Shown piece after piece: positions 9,294 through 16,976 of a stretch of DNA of 64,000 nucleotides (positions within the stretch are counted from its first letter, which is position 1; each line of letters begins with the position of its first letter). The notes under the pieces were generated by a model. That model was not told the DNA's origin, ran no database searches, and saw only the letters and a list, made by a program, of their open reading frames with translations. The position numbers and the translations under genes are program-made. Source of the stretch: Promicromonospora sp. MEB111 (lineage in GTDB: Bacteria; Actinomycetota; Actinomycetes; Actinomycetales; Cellulomonadaceae); the NCBI RefSeq assembly GCF_030209445.1, contig NZ_JARVSD010000019.1:1-64000 (forward strand). Direction: 5' to 3'.

Positions 9294-10255
9294 ACGTCAT
9301 CGAGACCGAGGGCCTGACCCGGGTGTTCACCGGGCGGCCGGACCGGGGGAACCGGCTGCGGCGCTCGCGGCACGTCGCCGTCGACGGTCTCGACCTGACC
9401 GTCGAGGCGGGCGAGTCCGTGGGCTACATCGGCGCGAACGGGGCCGGGAAGTCGACCACGATCAAGATGCTCGTCGGCATCCTGGTGCCCACGAGCGGCA
9501 CCGTGACGACCATGGGGCTGCACCCGTTGAAGCAGCGGCGCGCGCTCGCCCGCCGGATCGGCGTGGTGTTCGGGCAGCGCTCGCAGCTCTGGTGGGACCT
9601 GCCGGTGCGGGAGTCGTTCTCGATCCTGGCCGCGATCCATTCCCTGACCGCGGCCGACGAGCGCGCCCGCACCGCCGAGCTGGTGGACATGCTGGAGATG
9701 GAGGAGTTCCTGGCGACGCCCGTGCGGCAGCTCTCGCTGGGGCAGCGTATGCGGGCCGAGGTCGCGGCCGCGCTGCTGCACCGCCCGGACCTGGTGATCC
9801 TCGACGAGCCGACGATCGGCCTCGACGTGCTGTCCAAGCAGCGCCTGCGCGAGTTCCTCGTGGCGCAGCGGAGGGAGCACGGCACCACGCTGCTGCTCAC
9901 GACGCACGACATGGGCGACGTCGAGCGGCTCTGCGAGCGGATCCTGGTCGTGGACCACGGCCGCCTGGCGTTCGACGGCACGCTGGACGGGCTGGCGCGT
10001 ACGGTCGGCGCGCGGCGGGAGCTCGTCGTCGACCTCGCCGTCGCGACCCCCGACCTCACCGACGTGGCGGGCGCGGAGCACGTCCGGAGCGACTCGGACG
10101 GCCTGCGGCAGCGGTTCGCGTTCGACCCGCAGCGCATGACGGCGGCGCGGGTGCTCGCCGCGATCTCCGAGCGGGCCGAGGTGCTGGACCTGTCGATCGC
10201 CGAGCCCGACATCGAGGACGTGGTGCGCGAGATCTACCGCGCCACGCGGCGGTAG
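9290..10255 (+). CDS. ABC exporter ATP-binding protein
   Basis: This 321-residue ATPase powers the two preceding permeases. It has a complete catalytic set: Walker A GANGAGKSTT (about residues 47-56), Q-loop GVVFGQRSQLWWDL, signature LSLGQRMRAE, Walker B DLVILDEPTIGLD and switch His in TTHDMGDVERL. The N-terminus carries a basic insertion (GRPDRGNRLRRSRH) before the core, and a C-terminal accessory domain of about 80 residues follows, as in COG4586 ATPases. Substrate unknown. Confidence 0.88.
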   Translation: MNVIETEGLTRVFTGRPDRGNRLRRSRHVAVDGLDLTVEAGESVGYIGANGAGKSTTIKMLVGILVPTSGTVTTMGLHPLKQRRALARRIGVVFGQRSQLWWDLPVRESFSILAAIHSLTAADERARTAELVDMLEMEEFLATPVRQLSLGQRMRAEVAAALLHRPDLVILDEPTIGLDVLSKQRLREFLVAQRREHGTTLLLTTHDMGDVERLCERILVVDHGRLAFDGTLDGLARTVGARRELVVDLAVATPDLTDVAGAEHVRSDSDGLRQRFAFDPQRMTAARVLAAISERAEVLDLSIAEPDIEDVVREIYRATRR

Positions 10256-10284
10256 GCGGCACCCGGCGGTAGCGGGGGAGCGGC

Positions 10285-10860
10285 TCAGCCGTACAGTGAC
10301 TGGACGTCGAGCTCGATCGGGAACGGCAGGTCGACCTTGAGCGTCTCGCGGTAGATGCCGGTCGGCACGTAGGTCCTGGTGTGGTCGTCGAGCTCGTAGA
10401 CATGGACTGTCGTCGCCCCGTTGCCGTCGGCGTCCTCGACGCGCCAGAAGTGGCGGATGCCTGCCTCGGCGTACTTGTGGGGGATGACGGCCTTGTCGCG
10501 GTGCTCGGACTCTGGCGAGACCACCTCGATCGCGAGCACGATGTCCTTGGCGTCGTACCAGGTCGCGTCTCCGTCGATCGCCGCCGTCGACGCGATCACG
10601 TCGGGTTCGGGCCGGTTGTGCTTGTCCAGCAGGACGGTCATCTCGCTGTCGATGACGGTTCCCTCGGGCGCCTGGCTGGTCAGGCCGGACCGGAGAGCGA
10701 AGATGACGCTGCTGTGCCAGCGACGTCGTGGGGACATCATGAAGACGAGGGCTCCGTCGATCAGCTCGGTGTGGCGGGGAGCGTCCGGCAGAATGTCCAG
10801 GTCCTCGGCGAGCCAGCCCTCCGGGCGCGGCGGGCGCATCCAGTCGGGGAGCTGAGTCAT
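10285..10860 (-). CDS. Uma2-family (DUF820) endonuclease-like protein
   Basis: The 191-residue protein has the PD-(D/E)xK nuclease pattern of the Uma2 family: RPEPDVI, then LAIEVVSPES and the KYAEAGIRHFWRVED segment, with an N-terminal ELIDGALV strand. The family is abundant in cyanobacteria and actinobacteria and its role is not settled. The start ATG 10860 lies 6 nt after a TACCGT box on the minus strand, suggesting a leaderless transcript. It diverges from the ketoacyl synthase operon; there is no evidence the two are functionally linked. Confidence 0.82.
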   Translation of the reverse strand: MTQLPDWMRPPRPEGWLAEDLDILPDAPRHTELIDGALVFMMSPRRRWHSSVIFALRSGLTSQAPEGTVIDSEMTVLLDKHNRPEPDVIASTAAIDGDATWYDAKDIVLAIEVVSPESEHRDKAVIPHKYAEAGIRHFWRVEDADGNGATTVHVYELDDHTRTYVPTGIYRETLKVDLPFPIELDVQSLYG

Positions 10861-10925
10861 GGGAACACGGTAACAACGGGCAGCCGTGGTGCCATGGCTC
10901 ATCGCTGCTCCTGTCGATCGCATGC

Positions 10926-10945
10926 CTAGACGTTCATACGTCTAG
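10926..10945. promoter_or_regulatory. Palindromic operator candidate (CTAGACGT-TCAT-ACGTCTAG)
   Basis: Two perfect 8-bp arms flank a 4-nt centre in the 125-bp gap between the Uma2-like gene and the ole-like operon. It sits about 40-60 bp upstream of the predicted start of the ketoacyl synthase transcript. The size and symmetry suit a TetR- or MarR-type dimer. No such regulator is adjacent in this window. Confidence 0.45.
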
Positions 10946-10972
10946 CCCTCCTCCGCGCGAGATGGGTGCCGC

Positions 10973-10986
10973 TAACGTGTGCCGGG
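10973..10986 (+). promoter_or_regulatory. Candidate leaderless promoter of the ole-like operon
   Basis: TAACGT at 10973-10978 lies 7 nt before GTG 10986. This is the same -10 hexamer and spacing as the ilvB leader peptide at 20275-20288, and it decides the start chosen for the first gene. Confidence 0.45.
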
Positions 10987-12149
10987 TGCTTCCCGAACCA
11001 GCCGCCGTGCTGAGCCCGGTTCCCGCCCGATCCGCCGAGCCCGCGCCGTCGACCCCGCGGTCGCCCCGGCCGGTCCCGCACCCCGTCGCCCGGATCGCCG
11101 AGGTGGCGGTCCACCTGCCCGAACGCACCCGCGACGTGGCCGAGGCCGAGCGCGACCTGCACCGCAGGAACCCCAGGGTCGCGCCGCGACTGCCGATGGT
11201 GTCGCGCCTGACCGGCGTGCGCCGGACCCACGTGGCCGACGCCGACCAGCAGGCCTCGGACCTCGCCGTCGCCGCCTCCCGCACCCTCCTCGACCGGGCG
11301 GGCCTCGGGCCGCAGGACGTGGACCTTTTGATCTTCGCCTCGGCCACGCAGGACATGATCGAGCCCGCCACCAGTCACATCACCGCGGCCAAGCTCGGCG
11401 TGCGGGCGCCGGTGATGGACGTCAAGAACGCCTGCAACTCCGTGCTCAACGGGATCGAGGTGGCCGAGGCCCTCATCGGGACCGGCCGGTACCGCCGCGT
11501 GCTGGTCGCGTCCGGCGAGATGCCGACGCGCGGCGTCCGGTGGGACGTGCCCGACCGGTCGACGTACGCCCTGTCCGCGGCCGGCTACACGATGTCCGAC
11601 GCCGGGGCGGCGGTGCTCGTCGAGGCGACCGAGGCGCCGTCGGGCTTCGAGGACGAGCTGGCCGCCGAGCTCGCCGGCCTGGTCGAGCCCGCGGTCCGGC
11701 CGTCCGGCATCCTCGGCTCGGCGTTCACCGCGGAGTCGCAGCACTGGGACGTGGGCATGCTGCCGGGCGGCGGGACGTTCAACCCGCGCGACCCCGAGCG
11801 CAGCTACTTCGAGATCGACGGGTCGCGCCTGCGCGAGGCGTTCCTCGCGCTCGGACCGGGCCCGGTCGACGAGGCGCTGGAGCGGGCCGGCGTGACGATG
11901 GACGAGGTCGCGCTCGTCGCGGTGCACCAGGTCGCGGTCGGCTACCTCGCCGACGTGCACGCGGCGCTCGGCGTGCCGACCGACCGCACGATTGTCACCG
12001 TGGCCGACCACGGCAACCTGGCCTCGGCGACCCTGCCGCTGCAGCTCGTGACGGCGCTGGAGTCCGGCCGGCTGCGCCGGGGCGACGTGGTGCTGCTCCT
12101 CGGGCTCGCGGGCGGGATCAGCATGGGGGCGATGGTGGTCCGGTGGTGA
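10986..12149 (+). CDS. Ketoacyl-ACP synthase III / OleA-like condensing enzyme
   Basis: A thiolase-fold enzyme of 387 residues with all three condensing residues: Cys150 in VKNACNSVLNG, His in VAVHQVAVGY and Asn in DHGNLASATLP. In FabH these condense acyl-CoA with malonyl-ACP; in OleA they join two acyl-CoAs head to head. Glu126 in the segment DMIEPATS sits 24 residues before Cys150, near where OleA has the glutamate (Glu117) it uses as base; this alignment is by eye. It heads an overlapping operon with OleC- and OleD-like genes, favouring an OleA-type role. ATG 10962 would add 8 residues but has no ribosome site. Confidence 0.78.
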   Translation: MLPEPAAVLSPVPARSAEPAPSTPRSPRPVPHPVARIAEVAVHLPERTRDVAEAERDLHRRNPRVAPRLPMVSRLTGVRRTHVADADQQASDLAVAASRTLLDRAGLGPQDVDLLIFASATQDMIEPATSHITAAKLGVRAPVMDVKNACNSVLNGIEVAEALIGTGRYRRVLVASGEMPTRGVRWDVPDRSTYALSAAGYTMSDAGAAVLVEATEAPSGFEDELAAELAGLVEPAVRPSGILGSAFTAESQHWDVGMLPGGGTFNPRDPERSYFEIDGSRLREAFLALGPGPVDEALERAGVTMDEVALVAVHQVAVGYLADVHAALGVPTDRTIVTVADHGNLASATLPLQLVTALESGRLRRGDVVLLLGLAGGISMGAMVVRW

Positions 12150-12940
12150 CGGAGCGCAGCGAAGGCGCGGCAGAGAGCAGAGCCCGCCTCGCCGTCGTCG
12201 TGCCCGCGCTGAACGAGGCGCACGAGCACGGGATCCTGCGCACCCTCGCGGCGCTGCACGCCCAGGAGGACGACGACTTCGACCTCGTGGTGGTGGACAA
12301 CGGGTCCACCGACGGCACGCCGGACGTGGTGCGCAAGGCGATCGCGGACTGGGGGCGCCTGCGGTGGCAGGTCGTCACGGAGCCCGAGAAGGGGACCGGC
12401 GCCGCGGCGGACACCGGGATGCGGGCCGCCATCGCCCTCGGGGCCGAGCTGCTGGCCCGGACCGACGCCGACTGCCTGCCGCCCCCGGGATGGACGCGGG
12501 CGGTGCGTCAGGCGTTCGCGTCGGGCGACGAGCTGGTCGCCGGGCGGCTGCTGCCGCGCACCGACGACCTGCCGGTCTCCCGGGTCCAGCAGGGTGTGCT
12601 GTCGTTCGCGCTGTGGGCGTCCAGCACGTTCGGCAAGGTGCGCCCCGGCAACCGGGACGACGGGTACCTGGGGCCGTACGTGATGACGCCCGGCTGCAAC
12701 ATGGCGATCACGGCGTCCCTGTACGAGCGGGCCGGCGGGTTCCCGCGCACCCGGATCGAGGACGTGCACGAGGACCGGGCCCTGGTGAACGCCGTGCGCC
12801 GGCTGACCACCCGGTACGCGGAGCACCGCGAGGTCTGGGTGCGCGCCTCGACGCGCCGCGTGCACGCGTGGGGACTGGTGCGCACCCTCGGCTGGTACGC
12901 CGACCACCGCTACCGGCCCGCGGTCGTGGACATCCGATGA
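12146..12940 (+). CDS. Glycosyltransferase family 2
   Basis: The 264-residue cytosolic GT-A enzyme begins LAVVVPALNEAHE and continues with VVVDNGSTDGTPD, the nucleotide-sugar site; the DxD metal motif is in ARTDADCLPP (about residue 110) and an acceptor-side ED pair in RIEDVHEDRALV. There are no clear membrane spans, so it would work on a soluble or membrane-surface acceptor. It starts at GTG overlapping the preceding stop and ends overlapping the P450 start. Its presence suggests the operon product is glycosylated, but the acceptor and sugar are unknown. Confidence 0.82.
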   Translation: MTERSEGAAESRARLAVVVPALNEAHEHGILRTLAALHAQEDDDFDLVVVDNGSTDGTPDVVRKAIADWGRLRWQVVTEPEKGTGAAADTGMRAAIALGAELLARTDADCLPPPGWTRAVRQAFASGDELVAGRLLPRTDDLPVSRVQQGVLSFALWASSTFGKVRPGNRDDGYLGPYVMTPGCNMAITASLYERAGGFPRTRIEDVHEDRALVNAVRRLTTRYAEHREVWVRASTRRVHAWGLVRTLGWYADHRYRPAVVDIR

Positions 12941-14139
12941 CGGCCGTCGCGCCCGAGGCGCCCTGGGAGGAGCGGGTGCAGCGGGCCGCGCACCCGCTCG
13001 CCTACCCGGCGCTCCGGTCCGCGCGGCACCGGCCCGTGGTGCGCGTCCCGCGCATCGGCGTGGTGGTGAGCGACGCAGCGGTCGCGCGCGAGGTGCTGCT
13101 CGACCTGGACCACTTCTCGAAGGTGGGCCCGGGGGCGCCGTCGGACCTGTGGACGCCGGTCCTCGGGCCGTCCGTGCTGCTCAACATGGAGGGGGCGGAG
13201 CACGCCGCGCTGCGGCGCGCGCTGGGGCCGCTGTTCGCGCCCCGCGCAGTGCGGGAGCTGGTGTCCGGGGCCGCGGACGGCGGCGGCGTGCTGCCGGACC
13301 TGACGCGGCGGCTGGCCGCGGGGGAGACCGTCGACCTCGCCGCCGCGGTGACGGCGCAGGCCGGCGCGGTGATCTGCGGGATGGTGGGGCTGCCGCCGAC
13401 GGACGACGCCGTGCGCTCCGCGATGTCGGCCGCCCGGACGATCACCGGGATGGTGCGGCTGCACCGGCACGGCCTCACGCGGTCCCAGGTCGCGCGGGCC
13501 CGGGCGGTGCTGGAGCGGCTGACGGCGCCCGCCCGCGCCGCCTACGACGACGGCGACCCGGCGACGGTGCCCGGGCGGATGCGCGACCTGGGGCTGTCCC
13601 AGCGCGAGGCGATGGGCGCCGTCGGGGCGTTCGTGCTCACGGGGACGGAGACCGTCCAGTCGTTCGTGCCGCGGCTCCTGGCGATCGCGCACGACACCGG
13701 GTGGACCGGGCGGCTGCTGGCCGACGACGCCCAGGTGCGGCGGCGCGCCGTCGAGGAAGGGCTGCGCGTCACCGTGCCGACGCCGGCGATGCTGCGCGCG
13801 GTGCGGGCCAACGCGTCGGTGGGCGGGGTGCCCGTCGCCGCCGGCGAGCGCGTGGTGATCGCCACGGTCAACTGCTGCCGGGCCGCCGGCGGCTTCGATC
13901 CCGGCCGGCCGGTCGACCCCGCCGTGCGGCACCTGTGGTTCGGTGCGGGGCCGCACTTCTGCCTCGGCATGCCGCTGGCGATCGCCCAGGTGGACGCCGT
14001 CCTGGACGCGCTCGCTGCCGCGTCGGCCGACGGCCGGGTGCCCGTCGTCGGCCGGCGCCGGGCCGCGCGCGGCGTGCTGGTCCCGGCGTACCGGTCGCTG
14101 GAGCTGCGCCTGGGATCGCCCGGGAAGGAGACGACATGA
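12937..14139 (+). CDS. Cytochrome P450
   Basis: This 400-residue soluble bacterial P450 carries the I-helix LTGTETVQS, the ExxR pair in EEGLRVTVP and the heme-thiolate loop FGAGPHFCLGMPLA with its cysteine near residue 346. It would hydroxylate or desaturate a substrate with electrons from ferredoxin; no ferredoxin or reductase gene is adjacent. Length is normal. Both ends overlap neighbours by ATGA, so it is part of the ole-like operon and probably tailors the lipid or lactone made there. It is not close to fatty-acid decarboxylating OleT by anything I can see. Confidence 0.85.
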   Translation: MTAVAPEAPWEERVQRAAHPLAYPALRSARHRPVVRVPRIGVVVSDAAVAREVLLDLDHFSKVGPGAPSDLWTPVLGPSVLLNMEGAEHAALRRALGPLFAPRAVRELVSGAADGGGVLPDLTRRLAAGETVDLAAAVTAQAGAVICGMVGLPPTDDAVRSAMSAARTITGMVRLHRHGLTRSQVARARAVLERLTAPARAAYDDGDPATVPGRMRDLGLSQREAMGAVGAFVLTGTETVQSFVPRLLAIAHDTGWTGRLLADDAQVRRRAVEEGLRVTVPTPAMLRAVRANASVGGVPVAAGERVVIATVNCCRAAGGFDPGRPVDPAVRHLWFGAGPHFCLGMPLAIAQVDAVLDALAAASADGRVPVVGRRRAARGVLVPAYRSLELRLGSPGKETT

Positions 14140-15938
14140 CCCACTTCCTGGAGCGCCTGCCCGTCCTGGCGCGGGACACGCCCGACGCCGTGGCGCTGCG
14201 CTGGTTCGGCGGCCGGGGCGGCGTTCGTGTGCGTGAGGAGGTCACGTTCCGCGACCTCGCCGAGCGCGTCGAGCGGACGGCGTCCGGCCTGCGGGCGCAG
14301 GGCTTGCGGCCCGGTGACCGGGTGCTGTTCAGCGTCCGGCCCCGGCCCGAGGGCGTGGTCCTGTGCCTCGCGATCCTGCGCGCGGGCGGCTCCGTCGTCT
14401 TCGTGGACCCGGGCTCGACACCGGAGCTGTTCGCCGCCCGGATCGCGGCGGCGGGGCCGCGGTGGGCCGCGACGGAGGCGCTGCTGTACGCGGCGTCGTC
14501 GGGGCCGCTGCGCGGGATCGCGCGGTCGCGCGGGCTGCTGCTCCCGGACTACGGCCGGCTGCCCGTGCGGCACCTGTACACCGGGCGGTGGCTGCCCGGG
14601 GTGCCGCGCGGGGCGCGGCGGGCGGCGGTACGGAGACCGGTGCCAAGGCTGGAGCCGACGCCGGGGTCGGAACCGGCGTCGACGCCGGAGCCGGCGCCGC
14701 GGCCCGGGTGGGTCGCGGCCGATCCCGAGGCGCTGGTCGTCTTCACGTCCGGGACCACCGCCGAGCCCAAGGCCGTGGTGCACACCGCGGGCACGCTCGG
14801 CGGCATGCTGGGCCTGTTCGCGGAGGTCGGTGCGCTGCGGGCCGGTCAGCGAGCGCACACCGACCAGATGTTCCTCGGGCTCCCGGCGATGCTCGCGGGC
14901 GGCACGTGGGAGATCCCGGCGAGCACGCCCAAGGACGACCCGGCGGCGTTCGCGCGCGGCGTCGCGGGCGCCGACTCGTCGTTCCTGGTGCCCGCCGACG
15001 TCACGGCGCTGCTCGACGTCCTGGAGGCCTGGGCTGCGGCCGGCGGCGCGGTACCCGCCGTCGGCCCCGCGGTGCTGGCGGTCGGGGCGGCACCGGTCAC
15101 CGTCGCGCTGCTGGAGCGGGGCCGCCGAGTGCTGCCGGGCACGCGCTGGATCGCCGTGTACGGGGCCACCGAGATCCTGCCCGCCGCGATGACCGAGGCG
15201 GACGAGAAGATCGCGGCGGCCGGGGGTGTGGCGAGTGCCGGGGGTGCTGCGAGCGCCGGGGGCGCGGCGGGCGCCGGGGGCACGGCGGGCGCCGGTGCCG
15301 GCGGCGCGCGGGGCGACCTCGTGGGTCGTCCGTTGGAGGGGATCGGCGTCCGCATCGACACCGGCGTCGTCGGCCTGGACGAGGCGTCAGGTACGTCCGG
15401 GGGCGAACCCGGTGACGGGCCGGCGGTGGGCGAGCTGGTGCTGACCGGGCCGTCCCTGATGGCGGGCTACCTGTCCGACCTCGACGCCGGCAAGCCGCGG
15501 GCCGCCGAGCACCGTACCGGCGACCTCGCCTACCGGGACGCGGAGGACCGGATCGTGCTGGTCGGCCGCAACCGGGACATGATCATCCGTGGCACGGTGA
15601 ACATCTACCCGGGCCTGTTCGAGCCCCGGCTGCGGGACCTGCCGGGGGTGGCCGACGCCGTGATGGTCGGCGTCCCGATGCCGGACGGCGACGAACGGGT
15701 GGTGCTCGTCGTGACCCCCGAGGGCGCGGTGCCCGGTACGGGAACGCCCACGGTCCGGGCGGACACCGAGCTCGCCCGGGCCGTCGCCGACCAGGTCGGA
15801 CGGGTCCTGGACCACGGCGCCCTGCCCGACCTGGTGGTCGAGGCATCGCACGTCCCGCTCGCGGGCCGGTCCCGGAAACCGGACCGTCATGCCCTGGTCG
15901 ACCTGGTTTCACCTCTCGCGGGTACAGTGCGCGCATGA
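14136..15938 (+). CDS. AMP-dependent ligase, OleC/beta-lactone-synthetase-like
   Basis: A 600-residue adenylate-forming enzyme. The phosphate loop is VVFTSGTTAEPKAV (about residues 203-216), the adenine motif is VYGATEILP (OleC enzymes carry the closely similar YGATEALP), the A7-A8 region is TGDLAYRD and GRNRDMIIRG, and the catalytic lysine lies in GRSRKPDRHAL. OleC closes a beta-hydroxy acid to a beta-lactone; ordinary acyl-CoA ligases share the fold. Two low-complexity insertions occur: a Pro/Glu linker (about residues 168-187) and a Gly/Ala stretch from four 18-bp repeats. The start has GGAAGGAG upstream and ATGA overlap. Confidence 0.75.
   Translation: MTHFLERLPVLARDTPDAVALRWFGGRGGVRVREEVTFRDLAERVERTASGLRAQGLRPGDRVLFSVRPRPEGVVLCLAILRAGGSVVFVDPGSTPELFAARIAAAGPRWAATEALLYAASSGPLRGIARSRGLLLPDYGRLPVRHLYTGRWLPGVPRGARRAAVRRPVPRLEPTPGSEPASTPEPAPRPGWVAADPEALVVFTSGTTAEPKAVVHTAGTLGGMLGLFAEVGALRAGQRAHTDQMFLGLPAMLAGGTWEIPASTPKDDPAAFARGVAGADSSFLVPADVTALLDVLEAWAAAGGAVPAVGPAVLAVGAAPVTVALLERGRRVLPGTRWIAVYGATEILPAAMTEADEKIAAAGGVASAGGAASAGGAAGAGGTAGAGAGGARGDLVGRPLEGIGVRIDTGVVGLDEASGTSGGEPGDGPAVGELVLTGPSLMAGYLSDLDAGKPRAAEHRTGDLAYRDAEDRIVLVGRNRDMIIRGTVNIYPGLFEPRLRDLPGVADAVMVGVPMPDGDERVVLVVTPEGAVPGTGTPTVRADTELARAVADQVGRVLDHGALPDLVVEASHVPLAGRSRKPDRHALVDLVSPLAGTVRA
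15222..15293 (+). repeat. Four 18-bp tandem repeats inside the AMP-ligase gene
   Basis: Units at 15222, 15240, 15258 and 15276 encode GGVASA, GGAASA, GGAAGA and GGTAGA. They are in frame, lie between the adenine motif and the A7 region, and would form a flexible surface loop. Copy number could vary between strains by slippage without breaking the frame. Confidence 0.8.
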
Positions 15939-16909
15939 GGGTGGCTGTGACCGGTTCGTCTGGGTTTGTTGGCGGGGCTGTGGTGCGGGACCTCGCCGTG
16001 CACGGGCACGAGGTGATCGCGTTCTCGCGCCGGGTCCCGCGCGTACCCGCCGAGCTGCTCGACAAGGTCTCCCACCAGTTCTGGGACCTGCGGGACGGCC
16101 CGCTGGCGAAGGAGGACCGGCCCGAGGACGTCGACGTCGTGGTGCACTGCGGCGCGTCCGTCGGGGACGGCGGCAGCCATGCCCGGGCCTGGGTGGTCAA
16201 CGTCGAGGGCACCCGCGCGGTCCGCGAGACCTTCCCCGACGCACGGTTCGTCCACCTGTCGTCGGGCAGCGTCTACGACCCCCGGACGCCGAGCGTCGCG
16301 GCCACCGAGGCGGAGGCGCCCGCCCGCGGGTACGTGAACCCCTACGGCTCCACCAAGGCCGCTGCCGAGCAGTACCTCGCGGCCGACGCCGCGCGCGAGG
16401 ACCGCGGCCCCGTCGTCGTGCTGCGGCCGCACGCGGTCTACGGGCCGGGCGACACCACGCTGCTGCCGCGGCTGGAGTCCGCGGCGATCGGCGCCTGGCT
16501 GCCGCTGCCGGGCGGCGGCAAGGTGCGGCAGCACCTCACGCACGTCGACACGCTGGCCCGTGCGGTGCGGGCCGCCCTGGACGCCGACGTCGAGCCCGAG
16601 ATCGCCGCCGGGCGGCCGCTCGTGGCCAACGTGGCCGACGCCAGCCCGGTCGACCTCGACGAGACGCTCGAGCTGCTGATGTTCGCCCGGTTCCGGCCGG
16701 TCCAGGTGGTGGGGATCCCGCTGCGGCTGGCGCACGCCCTGGCCTGGGTGGGGGAGCGACTGGCGCGGTGGACCGGCCGCGAGCCGCGCCTGTCGCGCTA
16801 CGCCATCAGCCACCTCGCGATGGAGCGCACCTACGACCTCACGGTGCTGCGGGAACGCCTCGGCGTGGACCCGGCGCCGACGTCGCTGCACGGCGCCATG
16901 AGCTGGTAG
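15935..16909 (+). CDS. NAD(P)-dependent epimerase/reductase, OleD-like
   Basis: The 324-residue extended short-chain dehydrogenase starts with the dinucleotide loop VTGSSGFVGGAVVRDL and has the catalytic Tyr-Lys pair in NPYGSTKAAAEQY (about residues 133-145), with Ser in HLSSGSVYD. In olefin/beta-lactone pathways OleD reduces the 2-alkyl-3-ketoacid made by OleA to the beta-hydroxy acid that OleC uses. This gene is last in the operon, overlapping the ligase by ATGA, which fits that order of reactions. A nucleotide-sugar epimerase role, given the neighbouring glycosyltransferase, cannot be excluded. Confidence 0.78.
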   Translation: MRVAVTGSSGFVGGAVVRDLAVHGHEVIAFSRRVPRVPAELLDKVSHQFWDLRDGPLAKEDRPEDVDVVVHCGASVGDGGSHARAWVVNVEGTRAVRETFPDARFVHLSSGSVYDPRTPSVAATEAEAPARGYVNPYGSTKAAAEQYLAADAAREDRGPVVVLRPHAVYGPGDTTLLPRLESAAIGAWLPLPGGGKVRQHLTHVDTLARAVRAALDADVEPEIAAGRPLVANVADASPVDLDETLELLMFARFRPVQVVGIPLRLAHALAWVGERLARWTGREPRLSRYAISHLAMERTYDLTVLRERLGVDPAPTSLHGAMSW

Positions 16910-16914
16910 CCCCC

Positions 16915-16963
16915 GTGTCAGACGTACAGGTCCCTCCCGTGACCTGTGCACCTGATACATCGG
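16915..16963 (+). terminator. Imperfect hairpin after the ole-like operon
   Basis: The left arm 16915-16932 (GTGTCAGACGTACAGGTC) faces GACCTGTGCACCTGATACA at 16941-16959, pairing well near the loop with mismatches toward the base. The same 18-nt left arm forms a perfect hairpin at 59371. Probably a decayed copy of the same terminator type. Confidence 0.55.
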
Positions 16964-16976
16964 GAGGCTGTCCGGA

